A stretch of DNA of 64,000 bases from Rhodospirillales bacterium 24-66-33 (GCA_002281855.1 NCHQ01000014.1:97409-161408); one strand, 5' to 3'. Counted from the first letter of the stretch, positions 18,723-27,776 are shown. Notes: generated by a model not told the origin, from the sequence alone. Numbers and translations are program-made.

Positions 18723-20699
18723 ATGGCCTCTGTCGAACTCGCTCTCTGTGCGGCCGTCGCGATGGTCCTCGTCTGGACCTGGATCGGCATGCCGGTTGCG
18801 ACGCGGCTGTTCGCGGGGCCGGGCGCGCTGCTGCTGGCCCCGGCATTGGGCTTCGCCGTTCATGTCGTCGTGGCGCTGCCGGTGTTCCACCTGATCGGGA
18901 TGGGGAGGGGCGCGGTCGTTGCCGTGACGGCGGCGTGCGTGGTCGGGGCGCTTCTCGCGATGCGGGGACGGGAGGTGGTGCTGCGCTCGCCGCCGGTGTC
19001 GTTGACCGTGGCCGTCGTGCTGGCGGCGCTGCTGGCGTGGGTGCCGGCGGCGTCGGTGCTGCCTAAGGCGACGAGCGAGGGCGTGACCCTGGCGGCCTCG
19101 ATCTTCGACCATTCCAAGATCGCGATGATCGATGGGATGACCCGCAGCGGCGTGCCCGCCCTGAACCCGTTCGTCCACGAAGCCGGTACGCCCGACCGGC
19201 TGTCCTACTACTATCTCTGGCATTTCGGCGCCGCGGTGTTCGCGGTGCTGACCGGCGTCAGCGGCTGGGAAGCCGATGCCGCGCTCACGGGGTTCACCGG
19301 CTTCGCCTCGTTGCTGCTGATGATGGGGCTGGCGTTGCGCCTGGGCGCCGGCAGGGCCGCGCCGTTTCTCGTCCTCGTGCTGGCGGCCAGCGCCTCGATC
19401 CGTTCCCTGCTCGACGCCCTGCCGTTCGCCTCGGTGCTCAAGGAGGCCTCGGGGCTGGGCGGCTGGCTGTTCCAGACGGCGTGGGCGCCGCAGCACCTCG
19501 CCTCGGCGAGCTGTGTCGTGCTGGCCTGTCTTGCGTTGGTGCGGCTGGCCGAAGGCGGCGGCTGGCTCGCGGCGCTACTGTTCGGGCTGCTCGCCGCGGC
19601 GGGCTACCAGACCTCGATCTGGGTGGGGGGTGTCACCTTCGCGGTGGCTGCCTTCGCGATCGCGCTGTTTCTCCTGCTGAGCCTCGAGCCGCAGCGCCGC
19701 GCCGGCTTCGCGGTGAGGGTCGGGGCGGCGGGCGCGCTGGCCCTTTTGCTCAGCCTGCCGTTCCTGCTCGACCAGGCATCGGTCGCGGCGGCGCGCGGCG
19801 GCGGTTTTCCGCTCGCGCTCTCGGCAGTCGAAGTGCTCGGCGCCTCGGTGCCGGCGACGCTGCGCGCGTGGCTCGACGTGCCGGCCTACTGGCTGGTCTA
19901 CCTGCCGGTCGAGTTCGCGTCCTTCTATGTCGCCGGGTTGATCGGCCTGTGGATGCTCGTGAGGGAGCGCGGCGCCGCGGTGATGCCGCTGGCGCTGCTG
20001 GTCGCCGCGAGTCTCACCGTCGCCGGCTTGTTGCGCAGTACCGTCGCCTGGAACAACGATCTCGGCTGGCGCGCGGTGCTGCCGGCGCTGCTGCTGCTGG
20101 TTCCCTTTGCCGCCGCCGCGATCTCGCGCGGCTCAACAGTCGGGGCGCGTATCGCGGGAATCGCCGCCGCCGCCGGTGTAGTCTTGGCGCTGCCCTATAC
20201 GCTGGAGCTAGCGCGCGAGGATCTGTTCGCCTCGCCGACGCCGTCGGAGCGCGCCTTCGCCGGTGCCCCCGCACTGTGGCAGGCGGTGCAGCGCCACACC
20301 TCGATGGACGAGCGCGTGGCCAACAATCCTGCATTCCTCGCTGACGCGACGCCGTGGCCGGTCAACATCTCCTGGGCGCTGCTGGGCAACCGGCTCTCCT
20401 GCTATGGCGGCGACGATCTCGCCATCGCTTTCGCCGCAGCGCCGGCGCCGTCGCGTGCCGCGACCAAGGATCTGTTCGACCGCGTGTTCGCCGGCACGGC
20501 GACGCCCGGTGACGTGCGCACCATGGCGGAGCGCTATGGCTGCGACGTGATCGTGCTGGTGCCGCAGGACGGCGCGTGGGCCAGCGATCCGTTCACGTCG
20601 GGCGACGTCTACCGCCCGGTGGAAGCGCAGGACGGCTGGCGGATCTACCGCCGGGTTCAGAGGCCCGCGAACCAGTTGAAGCCGCGATCCTCCCAATAG
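18723..20699 (+). CDS. Polytopic membrane protein, GT-C glycosyltransferase-like
   Basis: 658 residues with roughly a dozen hydrophobic segments and a soluble C-terminal region from about residue 500. A conserved-looking luminal loop (FDHSKIAMIDGM ... PDRLSYYYLWHF) between early membrane spans resembles GT-C type or dolichyl-phosphate-sugar-using enzymes, but I cannot assign a family. Weak ribosome site. Its 3' end overlaps the convergent molybdo-oxidoreductase gene by 43 bases. Confidence 0.6.
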   Translation: MASVELALCAAVAMVLVWTWIGMPVATRLFAGPGALLLAPALGFAVHVVVALPVFHLIGMGRGAVVAVTAACVVGALLAMRGREVVLRSPPVSLTVAVVLAALLAWVPAASVLPKATSEGVTLAASIFDHSKIAMIDGMTRSGVPALNPFVHEAGTPDRLSYYYLWHFGAAVFAVLTGVSGWEADAALTGFTGFASLLLMMGLALRLGAGRAAPFLVLVLAASASIRSLLDALPFASVLKEASGLGGWLFQTAWAPQHLASASCVVLACLALVRLAEGGGWLAALLFGLLAAAGYQTSIWVGGVTFAVAAFAIALFLLLSLEPQRRAGFAVRVGAAGALALLLSLPFLLDQASVAAARGGGFPLALSAVEVLGASVPATLRAWLDVPAYWLVYLPVEFASFYVAGLIGLWMLVRERGAAVMPLALLVAASLTVAGLLRSTVAWNNDLGWRAVLPALLLLVPFAAAAISRGSTVGARIAGIAAAAGVVLALPYTLELAREDLFASPTPSERAFAGAPALWQAVQRHTSMDERVANNPAFLADATPWPVNISWALLGNRLSCYGGDDLAIAFAAAPAPSRAATKDLFDRVFAGTATPGDVRTMAERYGCDVIVLVPQDGAWASDPFTSGDVYRPVEAQDGWRIYRRVQRPANQLKPRSSQ

Positions 20700-21448
20700 C
20701 CGCCGGGATAGGTGTTGGTCACCTCGATGGCGGTGATCCACTTGGGGTTCTTGAAGCCGAGCTTGGTCGCGGTCCGCAGCCGCAGCGGAAACCCATAGGG
20801 ATCGGTGATCGGCTGGCGGGCATATTTCGTCGCCAGGATGGTTTGCGCATGCAGTGCCGTCGCCATGTCGATGCTGCCGCTGTAGTCGTCGGCGCATTTG
20901 AAGGCGACGTACTTCGCCTTGAGGTCGGCGCCGACCGTCTCGAGGAAGGTGCGCAGGTTCACGCCGGACCACTGCCCGATATAGTCCCAGCCTTCGACGC
21001 AGATATGGCGGATGATCCATTCCTGCTCGGGCAGTTGCATGAAGCGCTGAACGGTCCAGGGCGCCTTGTCGGCGATGCGCCCGGCCAGTTCCAGCTTCCA
21101 GGTGGCGCCGTCGACCGGCGCCACGTCATTGACGTCGTAATAGGCGTTAAAGCGCGGCGGCTTCACCACCTCGGCCTCGCTGTAGGTCGGCGCCAGGTGA
21201 TTCGGCCTGAACATGAACTCCTGGAAGCGGTCATTGAACGAAGACACGCGGCGCAGCACCGACTGCACCGCGCTGTCGCTGGTGACGTCGCAGCCGGTCA
21301 GCATGGCGAGCGCACCGAGGCTCAGCGATCCGCGCAGGATGTTGCGCCGGCCTATATCGGCCAGCAGTTCCCGGTTGTTCTCCAGCACGCTCTGGTCGAC
21401 GCCGGTCTTGGGACGGAAGGAGGAGGGTGAGGGGCTGCGGATGGGCAT
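20657..21448 (-). CDS. Exported molybdopterin-dependent oxidoreductase (sulfite oxidase/MsrP-like fold)
   Basis: 263 residues. The N-terminus has RRNILRGSLSLGALAMLTGC, a twin-arginine motif followed by a lipobox-like LTGC, so Tat export and possible lipid anchoring are suggested. The oxidoreductase molybdopterin domain follows, with Cys150 in RHICVEGWDYIGQW as the expected Mo ligand. Electrons should go to or come from the cytochrome b encoded 13 bases upstream. Resembles MsrP/YedY-YedZ logic (periplasmic sulfoxide reduction), noteworthy next to msrAB, but substrate is unknown. Confidence 0.85.
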   Translation of the reverse strand: MPIRSPSPSSFRPKTGVDQSVLENNRELLADIGRRNILRGSLSLGALAMLTGCDVTSDSAVQSVLRRVSSFNDRFQEFMFRPNHLAPTYSEAEVVKPPRFNAYYDVNDVAPVDGATWKLELAGRIADKAPWTVQRFMQLPEQEWIIRHICVEGWDYIGQWSGVNLRTFLETVGADLKAKYVAFKCADDYSGSIDMATALHAQTILATKYARQPITDPYGFPLRLRTATKLGFKNPKWITAIEVTNTYPGGYWEDRGFNWFAGL

Positions 21449-21461
21449 GGGACGCTCCGGC

Positions 21462-22130
21462 TCAGGGGGCTGTTGGCGAGTTGGCGATGACCGGCGCTTG
21501 TCCGTCGGGATCGATCGGAGGATCGACCTTCGGACCGCCGGTGATCATGGCGCCGATCGTCTTGGGCACGATCAGCGCCAGCGCGACATGCACGACGAGA
21601 AATCCGACGATGGCGGCCATGCCGAGGAAGTGAACCAGCCGTCCTCCCTGAAAGCCGCCGAACAAGGTGACCAGTTCCGAAAGCTGCACCGGCTTCCAGA
21701 TCGCCCAGCCCGAGAGGACCTGCACCACGATTACGAGGATGATCCCGGTATAGAGCAGCTTCTGCACGGCGTTGTAGTGGGTGATGTCGGCGTGCGAGAG
21801 GCGCAGCGCCAGTGCGTCGCGAACGTCGGCGACGAATTCGGTGACGCGGATCGGCAGGAACTTGCGGCGGAAGCGGCCGGTCGCAAAGCCGTAGGCGAGA
21901 TAGGCGAGCCCGTTCAGCATCAGCACCCACATGGCGAAGAAGTGCCATTGCAGCGCCCCCTGCGCCTCCCCGCCGATCGTGATCCAGTCGGGAAAATGCA
22001 GCCAGCCGAACAGGACCTCGTCGTTATAGATTTTCCAGCCGCTGCCGATCATCAACAGCATCGCGAGTGCATTGATCCAGTGCATGACTCGCAATGGCCA
22101 GGGATGCAGCGGCTTCGATCTCATGCGCAT
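21462..22130 (-). CDS. Cytochrome b561-type membrane subunit
   Basis: 222 residues with about four membrane helices and His residues placed for b-heme ligation (VMHWINALAM, QWHFFAMWVL, LVHFLGMAAI, LVVHVALAL). This is the Ni,Fe-hydrogenase/formate-dehydrogenase-type cytochrome b fold. First gene of a two-gene unit with the exported molybdo-enzyme, linking it to the quinone pool. Confidence 0.87.
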   Translation of the reverse strand: MRMRSKPLHPWPLRVMHWINALAMLLMIGSGWKIYNDEVLFGWLHFPDWITIGGEAQGALQWHFFAMWVLMLNGLAYLAYGFATGRFRRKFLPIRVTEFVADVRDALALRLSHADITHYNAVQKLLYTGIILVIVVQVLSGWAIWKPVQLSELVTLFGGFQGGRLVHFLGMAAIVGFLVVHVALALIVPKTIGAMITGGPKVDPPIDPDGQAPVIANSPTAP

Positions 22131-22313
22131 GGGGACGGGCTCTTCGGATGATGGTTCTCGAGTGGTCTTTCGCGCGAAACGGGCAAGACCTTACGGCTGC
22201 TCACGGACTCGTGACCCCCCGCTTTTCGCTCGGCCCTATTATTTGAACCGCGCTGTAACGAAGCGCGCGCCATCACGAATACATCTTCAAACGCAGGGTT
22301 TGAGGAGAGATCG

Positions 22314-22742
22314 ATGCCGTGGGCAATCGCTGCAGTGCTTCTGCTATTCCAAAGCCTGTGGCTGCCGGCGATGGCACAGGCCGACTTTGCCTCGCTGCCG
22401 CAGGACGAGAAGATGGCGCGGCGCTTTCCGCAGCCCGTAAGGGTCGGCGACCTGATCGGCTTGCCGGTGCTCGACGACCAGGATTCGACCATCGGCTACA
22501 CCAGCGATGTCGTTCGCACGCCCGATGGAAGGGTAAGGCTCATCGTGCCTTACCGCCGCTGGTTCGGGGGCGAAAGCAGGCTCGTTGCGGTGCCGATCGA
22601 GACGGTCGTGATCCTCGGCCGCCACCTCAATGCGCTCGAGTTTCCGCCCGCGTCGTTCGACAAGGCGCCGACCTTTGTGGCCACGCAGGCAACGCCAATC
22701 GGCCGCGACGAGATCATCAGGATCGCGATCGGCCGGCGATGA
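22314..22742 (+). CDS. Exported PRC-barrel-like small protein
   Basis: 142 residues with signal peptide (cleavage after AMAQA near residue 23) and good ribosome site GAGGAGAG. The mature part (RVGDLIGLPVLDDQDSTIGYTSDVV...) has the beta-rich PRC-barrel pattern. Periplasmic; role unknown. Divergent from the cytochrome b gene across 183 bases. Confidence 0.7.
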   Translation: MPWAIAAVLLLFQSLWLPAMAQADFASLPQDEKMARRFPQPVRVGDLIGLPVLDDQDSTIGYTSDVVRTPDGRVRLIVPYRRWFGGESRLVAVPIETVVILGRHLNALEFPPASFDKAPTFVATQATPIGRDEIIRIAIGRR

Positions 22743-22817
22743 TCCACATCGCGATGACCCCACGGCACGCAACCAATCGCGCGGGCGGGCATTGTCTGCT
22801 TGGGAGGGAGCGTTCCC

Positions 22818-23993
22818 GTGGATCATGAATCACGCACGCCGCTCAAGACGCGGACGCTCGTGGCCCAGGGCTTTGGCGCGGTCGAGCCGGTGACGCGCGG
22901 GCTGGTTTCGCCGATCCACATGTCGACCACCTATCTCCGCGATGCCGACAACGGCTACAGCAATGGCCGGATTTATGGCGGCTCCGACAATCCTTCAGTG
23001 CAGCAGGCAGGCGCAGTCATTGCGGCGCTCGAAGGGGCCCAGGATGCGCTGATGTTCGGCTCCGGCATGGCGGCGGCGAGTGCCGTCTTCCAGGCGCTCG
23101 ACCGGCCGACGCATCTGCTCGCCTCGCAGGGCATCTATTACGGGCTGCGGTCCTGGCTCGAGGAAATCGCCAAGCGCTCGGGTCACACCGTCACCTTCGT
23201 CGACACGTCGAACCTCGACCTGGTGCGCGCCGCGGTGCGGCCGGGCGAAACCGGCCTGGTCTGGATCGAGACGCCCAGCAATCCGCTGTGGAGCATCACC
23301 GATATTGCTGCCGTCGCCGACATAGCGCACGCGGCGGGCGCGCTGCTGTGCGTCGACTCGACCGTCTCGACGCCGATCTTCACCCGGCCGCTGGCGCTGG
23401 GCGCCGACCTCGTCGTCCACTCCGCCACCAAATATCTCAACGGCCATTCCGACGTGGTCGCCGGCGCTTTGGCGACGACGGAGCGCAGCGCGATGTGGGA
23501 GCGCATCGGCCGCGTACGAGCGCAGGTCGGTGCCACCCTGGGACCGTTCGACGCCTGGCTGCTGATGCGCGGCATGCGCACCCTGCATGTACGCGTGACG
23601 GCGCAGGCGCGCACCGCCGCCAAGCTCGCAAATCGGCTGGTCGGCCATCCCGCGCTCAGCGCCGTGCTCTATCCCGGCCTGCGCGACCATCCCGGCCACG
23701 AAATTGCGGTGCGCCAGATGGTCGGCGGCTTCGGCGGCATGCTGTCGATCCGGGTCAAGGGCGGCGAGCCTGCGGCGGTCGCCGTCGCTGCCCAGGTCGA
23801 ACTCTGGAAGCGCGCCACCTCCCTGGGCGGCGTTGAGAGCCTCATCGAGCACCGGGCGTCGATCGAGGGCGCGGGTACGCCCTGTCCGCCGGACCTCCTG
23901 CGCCTTTCGGTCGGGCTGGAAGATGTCGACGACCTTTTCATGGACCTGGTGCAGGCGCTTGGCGCTACCACCGGCTCGTTCAGCCGGCTTTAG
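22818..23993 (+). CDS. Cystathionine beta-lyase/gamma-synthase family enzyme (MetC-like)
   Basis: 391 residues from GTG 22818, chosen because GGGAGGG lies 10 bases upstream; an in-frame TTG at 22800 would sit on that ribosome site. Trans-sulfuration fold type I PLP enzyme: MFGSGMAAASAVFQAL, VWIETPSNPLW, CVDSTVSTP and the PLP-Lys motif VVHSATKYLNGHSDVVAGAL. Likely cleaves cystathionine to homocysteine or acts on related sulfur amino acids. Sits just before a sugar-transferase cluster, apparently without link. Confidence 0.88.
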   Translation: MDHESRTPLKTRTLVAQGFGAVEPVTRGLVSPIHMSTTYLRDADNGYSNGRIYGGSDNPSVQQAGAVIAALEGAQDALMFGSGMAAASAVFQALDRPTHLLASQGIYYGLRSWLEEIAKRSGHTVTFVDTSNLDLVRAAVRPGETGLVWIETPSNPLWSITDIAAVADIAHAAGALLCVDSTVSTPIFTRPLALGADLVVHSATKYLNGHSDVVAGALATTERSAMWERIGRVRAQVGATLGPFDAWLLMRGMRTLHVRVTAQARTAAKLANRLVGHPALSAVLYPGLRDHPGHEIAVRQMVGGFGGMLSIRVKGGEPAAVAVAAQVELWKRATSLGGVESLIEHRASIEGAGTPCPPDLLRLSVGLEDVDDLFMDLVQALGATTGSFSRL

Positions 23994-24004
23994 GGGAGAA
24001 GCGA

Positions 24005-24775
24005 ATGGGCAAAGTTGCCGTCGGGATCATGTGCAAGACCCCCGCGCCAGGGAGATCGAAGACGCGCCTGTCGCCGCCCCTGCTGCCCGGGGATTGCGCG
24101 CGCATCTCGGCCTGCTTCATCCGCGACCTGTCGCACACCATCGGGCAACTCGCGAAGGCGAGTGATGATGGGGGCGAAGTCGTCGGCTGCGCGGTCTACA
24201 CGCCCATCGGCTCGGAGACCGCGCTGCTGTCGCTATTGCCCGACGGCTTCGTGCTGCTGCCGCAGGTCGAGAGCGGCTTCGGCGAGCGCCTGTTTCACGG
24301 CATCGATGCGTTGCTGCGAACTCATGACGGCGTCTTGCTGGTGAATTCGGACAGCCCGACCCTGCCGCCCGAGATCCTGCGCGCCGCGGTCGAGGCTGTG
24401 CAGACCGGCGACAACGTCGTGCTGAGTCCCGCGATCGATGGCGGCTATACGCTGATCGGCCTGTCGCGACCGCACCGTCGCTTGTTCGAGGAGATCGAGT
24501 GGAGCACCGCGACGGTCTTCCAGCGCACGCTCGACCGCGCCGCCGAGATCGGCCTGCCGGTTGTCACCGTGCCGGGCTGGTACGATGTCGATGAAGCCGC
24601 CGACCTCCGAATGCTCGAGGAAGAGCTTCTAGGCGCCGCGCCGGCATCGCTGCCCATGAAGGGCGGCGACGCGCCCGCGACACGAGAGTTCCTCCTTGAA
24701 CGCAATCGTGCTTCTGTGTTCGATGCGGGCCGCGCGCCGACAGGCACCGCCGCCGCCGCCGCCGCCGCAAGCTGA
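24005..24775 (+). CDS. TIGR04282/DUF2064 family glycosyltransferase-like protein
   Basis: 256 residues, ribosome site GGGGAGAAGCG. N-terminal MCKTPAPGRSKTRLSPPL is the family's nucleotide-sugar-binding signature; LVNSDSPTLPPEIL and SPAIDGGYTLIGL follow. Family members are GT-A-like transferases often beside GT2 enzymes. The C-terminus is extended by about 35 residues ending in an alanine run encoded by a (CCG)n microsatellite at 24747-24768. Likely operon with the next two genes. Confidence 0.85.
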   Translation: MGKVAVGIMCKTPAPGRSKTRLSPPLLPGDCARISACFIRDLSHTIGQLAKASDDGGEVVGCAVYTPIGSETALLSLLPDGFVLLPQVESGFGERLFHGIDALLRTHDGVLLVNSDSPTLPPEILRAAVEAVQTGDNVVLSPAIDGGYTLIGLSRPHRRLFEEIEWSTATVFQRTLDRAAEIGLPVVTVPGWYDVDEAADLRMLEEELLGAAPASLPMKGGDAPATREFLLERNRASVFDAGRAPTGTAAAAAAAS

Positions 24776-24791
24776 CCCGGAGGGCAAGTTC

Positions 24792-25541
24792 ATGCTGCTG
24801 GCTACCGGTACCCAACGGGTCGTCGTCGTCATCCCCTGTCTCAATGAAGGCAAGCCCATCGCCGCCGTCGTCCGTGAGATCGTCGTGGCCGGCGCCGACG
24901 AAATCATCGTCGTCGACAACGGCTCGACCGACGACACCGCCGCGCAAGCCATCGCGGCGGGTGCGCGTGTCGTCAGCGAGCCGCGCCGCGGCTATGGCCA
25001 GGCCTGCGCTGCCGGGGTCGCGGCCGTGTCGCCCGAGACCGACATCGTCTGCTTCATGGACGGCGACGGCAGCGACGTGCCGTCATTCCTGCCGTCGGTC
25101 GTGGCGCCCCTGACCGCGGGCGAGGCCGACTTCGTGATGGGCTCGCGTCTGCGTGGTGTGCGGGAGCCCGGCAGCATGACTCCGCAGCAGATCGTGGCGG
25201 GGAAGGTGGCCGAGCTGCTGCTGCGCCTTGTCTACGGCGTGCGGTTCACCGACATGTCGCCGTTTCGCGCGATGCGGCTCGGCGACTTGCGCACGCTTGG
25301 CATGAGCGAGCGGACCTTCGGCTGGAACCTGGAGATGCAGATGCGCGTCGCTGCCGCGGGCCTGCGGGTCGTCGAGGTGCCGGTCGACCATCGCTGCCGT
25401 CGCGGCGGTGTTTCCAAGGTGTCTGGCGATCTCGTCGCCGGCCTCAAGGCCGCTTGGGTGATCACCCGCACGTTCCTGCGGCTGGCCGCTACGCTGCGCG
25501 CCGCGCAACGGCCTGCCGAAATCGGAGAGGCAGCGCGATGA
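24792..25541 (+). CDS. Glycosyltransferase family 2
   Basis: 249 residues from ATG 24792 (GGAGGGCAAG upstream). Shows the GT-A start VVVVIPCLNEGKPI, VVDNGSTDDT, DXD-like CFMDGDGSDVP, and C-terminal SPFRAMRLGDLRTLGM ... GWNLEMQMR. Resembles dolichol/undecaprenyl-phosphate mannosyltransferase-like GT2 enzymes. ATGA overlap with the epimerase gene indicates coupled synthesis. Confidence 0.9.
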   Translation: MLLATGTQRVVVVIPCLNEGKPIAAVVREIVVAGADEIIVVDNGSTDDTAAQAIAAGARVVSEPRRGYGQACAAGVAAVSPETDIVCFMDGDGSDVPSFLPSVVAPLTAGEADFVMGSRLRGVREPGSMTPQQIVAGKVAELLLRLVYGVRFTDMSPFRAMRLGDLRTLGMSERTFGWNLEMQMRVAAAGLRVVEVPVDHRCRRGGVSKVSGDLVAGLKAAWVITRTFLRLAATLRAAQRPAEIGEAAR

Positions 25542-26569
25542 GGACGCTCCTGACAGGCGGTGCGGGCTTCATCGGCCAGCATGTGTTGCGCGAACTCCTG
25601 GCGCGCGGTCATGACGTGTGCGTGCTCGATTCGCTGCGCGAAGATGTCCACGGCCGCCGTCCTTGGACACCGCCGCCGGGCGTCGCCTTCGTGCACGGTG
25701 ACGTGCGCGACGCCGCCGCCGTCGATCGTGCGCTGCATGGCAGGGAGTCGGTGCTGCATCTCGCGGCCAAGGTCGGGCTCGGGGTCGATGTCGGCGACCT
25801 GCCCGACTATGCATCGAGCAACGATGTCGGCACGGCGGTGCTGCTGGCCGGCATGGCGCGTGCGCGGATCGCTCGGCTCGTGCTGGCAAGCTCCATGGTG
25901 GTCTATGGCGAGGGTCTCGGCGTCTGTCCCGTGCATGGACCCGTGGCGCCTGCACCGCGCTGCCAGAAGGCGCTGGCGGCCGGCCAATTCGAGCCGCCGT
26001 GCCCGGTCTGCGGTACGCCGCTGGCGACCGGCCTGGTGAGCGAGAGCGCCGCACTCGATCCGCGCAATGCCTATGCCAGCAGCAAGGTCGCCCAGGAATT
26101 CTATGCCGCGAACTGGGCGCGCACGACCGGCGGTTCGGTCGCGGCGATGCGCTATCATAACGTCTATGGACCGGGCATGCCGCGGAACACGCCCTATGCC
26201 GGGGTCGCGGCCATCTTCACGTCGGCGCTGCGCCAGGGGAAGCCGCCACAGGTCTTCGAGGATGGCGGCCAGCGCCGCGACTTCGTCCATGTCCGCGACG
26301 TTGCCGCTGCCACGGTCGCAGCCTGCGAGAAGCATGACGCGGGCGTACGCGCCTTCAACGTCGGCTCCGGCACGCCGCGCACCGTTGGTGAGATGGCCGC
26401 CGCGCTGGCGACCGCGATGAGGGGGCCCGCGCCACAGCTCACCGGTCACTACCGCCTGGGTGACGTCCGACACATCACCGCCGATTCGTCGCGCCTCCGC
26501 GCCGAGCTCCACTGGCGCCCGCGGGTCGAGTTCGCCGCTGGCATGCAAGAGCTGGCGGCAAACGCATAG
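25538..26569 (+). CDS. NAD-dependent epimerase, dTDP-L-rhamnose 4-epimerase-like
   Basis: 343 residues. Extended SDR: TGGAGFIGQHV at the N-terminus, catalytic YASSK variant as NAYASSKVAQEFY, and HNVYGPGMPRNTPYAGVA. A Cys-bearing insert (C-x(n)-CPVCG, around residues 146-165) between core strands is typical of the WbiB-like dTDP-L-rhamnose 4-epimerase subgroup, as I recall it. Suggests a 6-deoxy-sugar such as 6-deoxy-talose for surface glycans. Start fixed by the ATGA overlap with the GT2 gene. Confidence 0.85.
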   Translation: MRTLLTGGAGFIGQHVLRELLARGHDVCVLDSLREDVHGRRPWTPPPGVAFVHGDVRDAAAVDRALHGRESVLHLAAKVGLGVDVGDLPDYASSNDVGTAVLLAGMARARIARLVLASSMVVYGEGLGVCPVHGPVAPAPRCQKALAAGQFEPPCPVCGTPLATGLVSESAALDPRNAYASSKVAQEFYAANWARTTGGSVAAMRYHNVYGPGMPRNTPYAGVAAIFTSALRQGKPPQVFEDGGQRRDFVHVRDVAAATVAACEKHDAGVRAFNVGSGTPRTVGEMAAALATAMRGPAPQLTGHYRLGDVRHITADSSRLRAELHWRPRVEFAAGMQELAANA

Positions 26570-26626
26570 AGCCAGAAAACATCATCCCCCACCTCGAAGT
26601 TCGCCCGGCAGGAATGCGCCATCACT

Positions 26627-27487
26627 TCATGCGGCCTTGCGGCGCGCGGGCTTCTTCTTGTTGGCGGTCGCGGCGGCAGCGTAGCGTTCGGCCCGCTTGC
26701 GCTCGGGACCGTCGCCCTGGAGACTTTTCTTGAGCGCCGCCATCAGGTCGACGACGCCGGATTCGTCAGCCGCAGGCGCCGGCTTGCTCTTGACCGGCTT
26801 GCCCTTCTTCTTCTCCTCGATCAGCGCCCGCAGCGCGTCCTCGTAGCGGTCGGTGAACTCGGCGGGATCGAAGTCGCCCGACTGCTGCGCCACGATCTTC
26901 TCGGCGATCTCGAGCATCTGGGCGTTGGGCTTCGGCAGGTCGGGATGGCCGATTTCGTCGAGCGTACGGACCTCCTCTGCGGTGCGCAGGGTCGTCAGCA
27001 CGAGGCCATCCTCCTCAATCTCGATGGCGCAGACCCGCTCGCGCGTGCTCATAACGAGGCGGCCGATCGCCACCATGCCTTTGCGCTTCATCGCCTCGCG
27101 GATCACCGCGAAGGCTTCGATGCCCGTCTTGCCGGAGGGCACGAGATGATAGGGCATATCCCAGTAGAGACGGTCGATCGTCTCGCGCGCCACGAACTTC
27201 TCGATGTCGACGATGCGGGTCGACTCGAGCTTCACGCTGTCGAAGTCCTCCTTGTCGAGTAGAACGTATTCGTCCTTGGCAATCGCGAAGCCTTTGACCA
27301 GGTCGCTTCGGGACAGTTCCTCGCCGGTGCCGGCGTCCACCGTCTTCATCCTGATCCGGTTGTTGGTCTTCGGGTTGATCAGGTTGAAGCGCACTGTCTC
27401 TGCCTCGGTGGTCGCGGACCACAACGAGACAGGACAAGTCACAAGGGAAAGGCGGAGATGCCCTTCCCAGCTCGGTCTTGCAGCCAT
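26627..27487 (-). CDS. ku: Non-homologous end joining protein Ku
   Basis: 286 residues. Begins MAARPSWEGHLRLSLVTCPV and keeps the bacterial Ku core (RIRMKTVDAGTGEEL, DLVKGFAIAKDEYVLLDKED), followed by a Lys/Ala-rich C-terminal tail typical of bacterial Ku that binds DNA and recruits LigD. It caps double-strand DNA ends for joining. No ligD is in the window. Promoter region is the 289-base gap to 27777. Confidence 0.95.
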   Translation of the reverse strand: MAARPSWEGHLRLSLVTCPVSLWSATTEAETVRFNLINPKTNNRIRMKTVDAGTGEELSRSDLVKGFAIAKDEYVLLDKEDFDSVKLESTRIVDIEKFVARETIDRLYWDMPYHLVPSGKTGIEAFAVIREAMKRKGMVAIGRLVMSTRERVCAIEIEEDGLVLTTLRTAEEVRTLDEIGHPDLPKPNAQMLEIAEKIVAQQSGDFDPAEFTDRYEDALRALIEEKKKGKPVKSKPAPAADESGVVDLMAALKKSLQGDGPERKRAERYAAAATANKKKPARRKAA

Positions 27488-27737
27488 TTTCAGATCCCCT
27501 CACGTCCGCGCGATTCAACTGCGGCGGACCGGCAATGTTGCGATCTCCGATAGGCATAGGAACGATTTCAATCAGTGGCGCCCGTTCCGACTTTGATCTC
27601 ACCACGGGTTGGGGGCTGGCCGCCTCGGCAGCAAATCTCCTGCGCCATTCATCGCGCCGCAGCGGCCGTCGCGCTTTTGTCAACGACGTGAGAGTTGCCC
27701 CCATACGCGCTCGGGGCGGAACCCCGACCCTCGAAAA

Positions 27738-27760
27738 GCATTGCATCGTCTCTGCAATGC
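27738..27760. promoter_or_regulatory. Palindrome GCATTGCA-N7-TGCAATGC before small secreted-protein gene
   Basis: Perfect 8-bp inverted repeat ending 16 bases before the ATG at 27777, just upstream of the ribosome site. Could be an operator or a 5' UTR hairpin controlling ribosome access. Confidence 0.45.
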
Positions 27761-27776
27761 AATCGAGGAGTCCAGA

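Noticed and set aside
22743..22817. SAM riboswitch before the MetC-like gene
   Set aside because: Only 75 bases and no SAM-II-like pseudoknot pattern could be seen.
24747..24768. CCG microsatellite as a phase-variation switch
   Set aside because: A trinucleotide unit keeps the frame; it lies at the far 3' end of the gene.
27555..27590. EcfG promoter upstream of ku
   Set aside because: Elements are present but the spacing is 19 bases, outside the 16-17 normally used.
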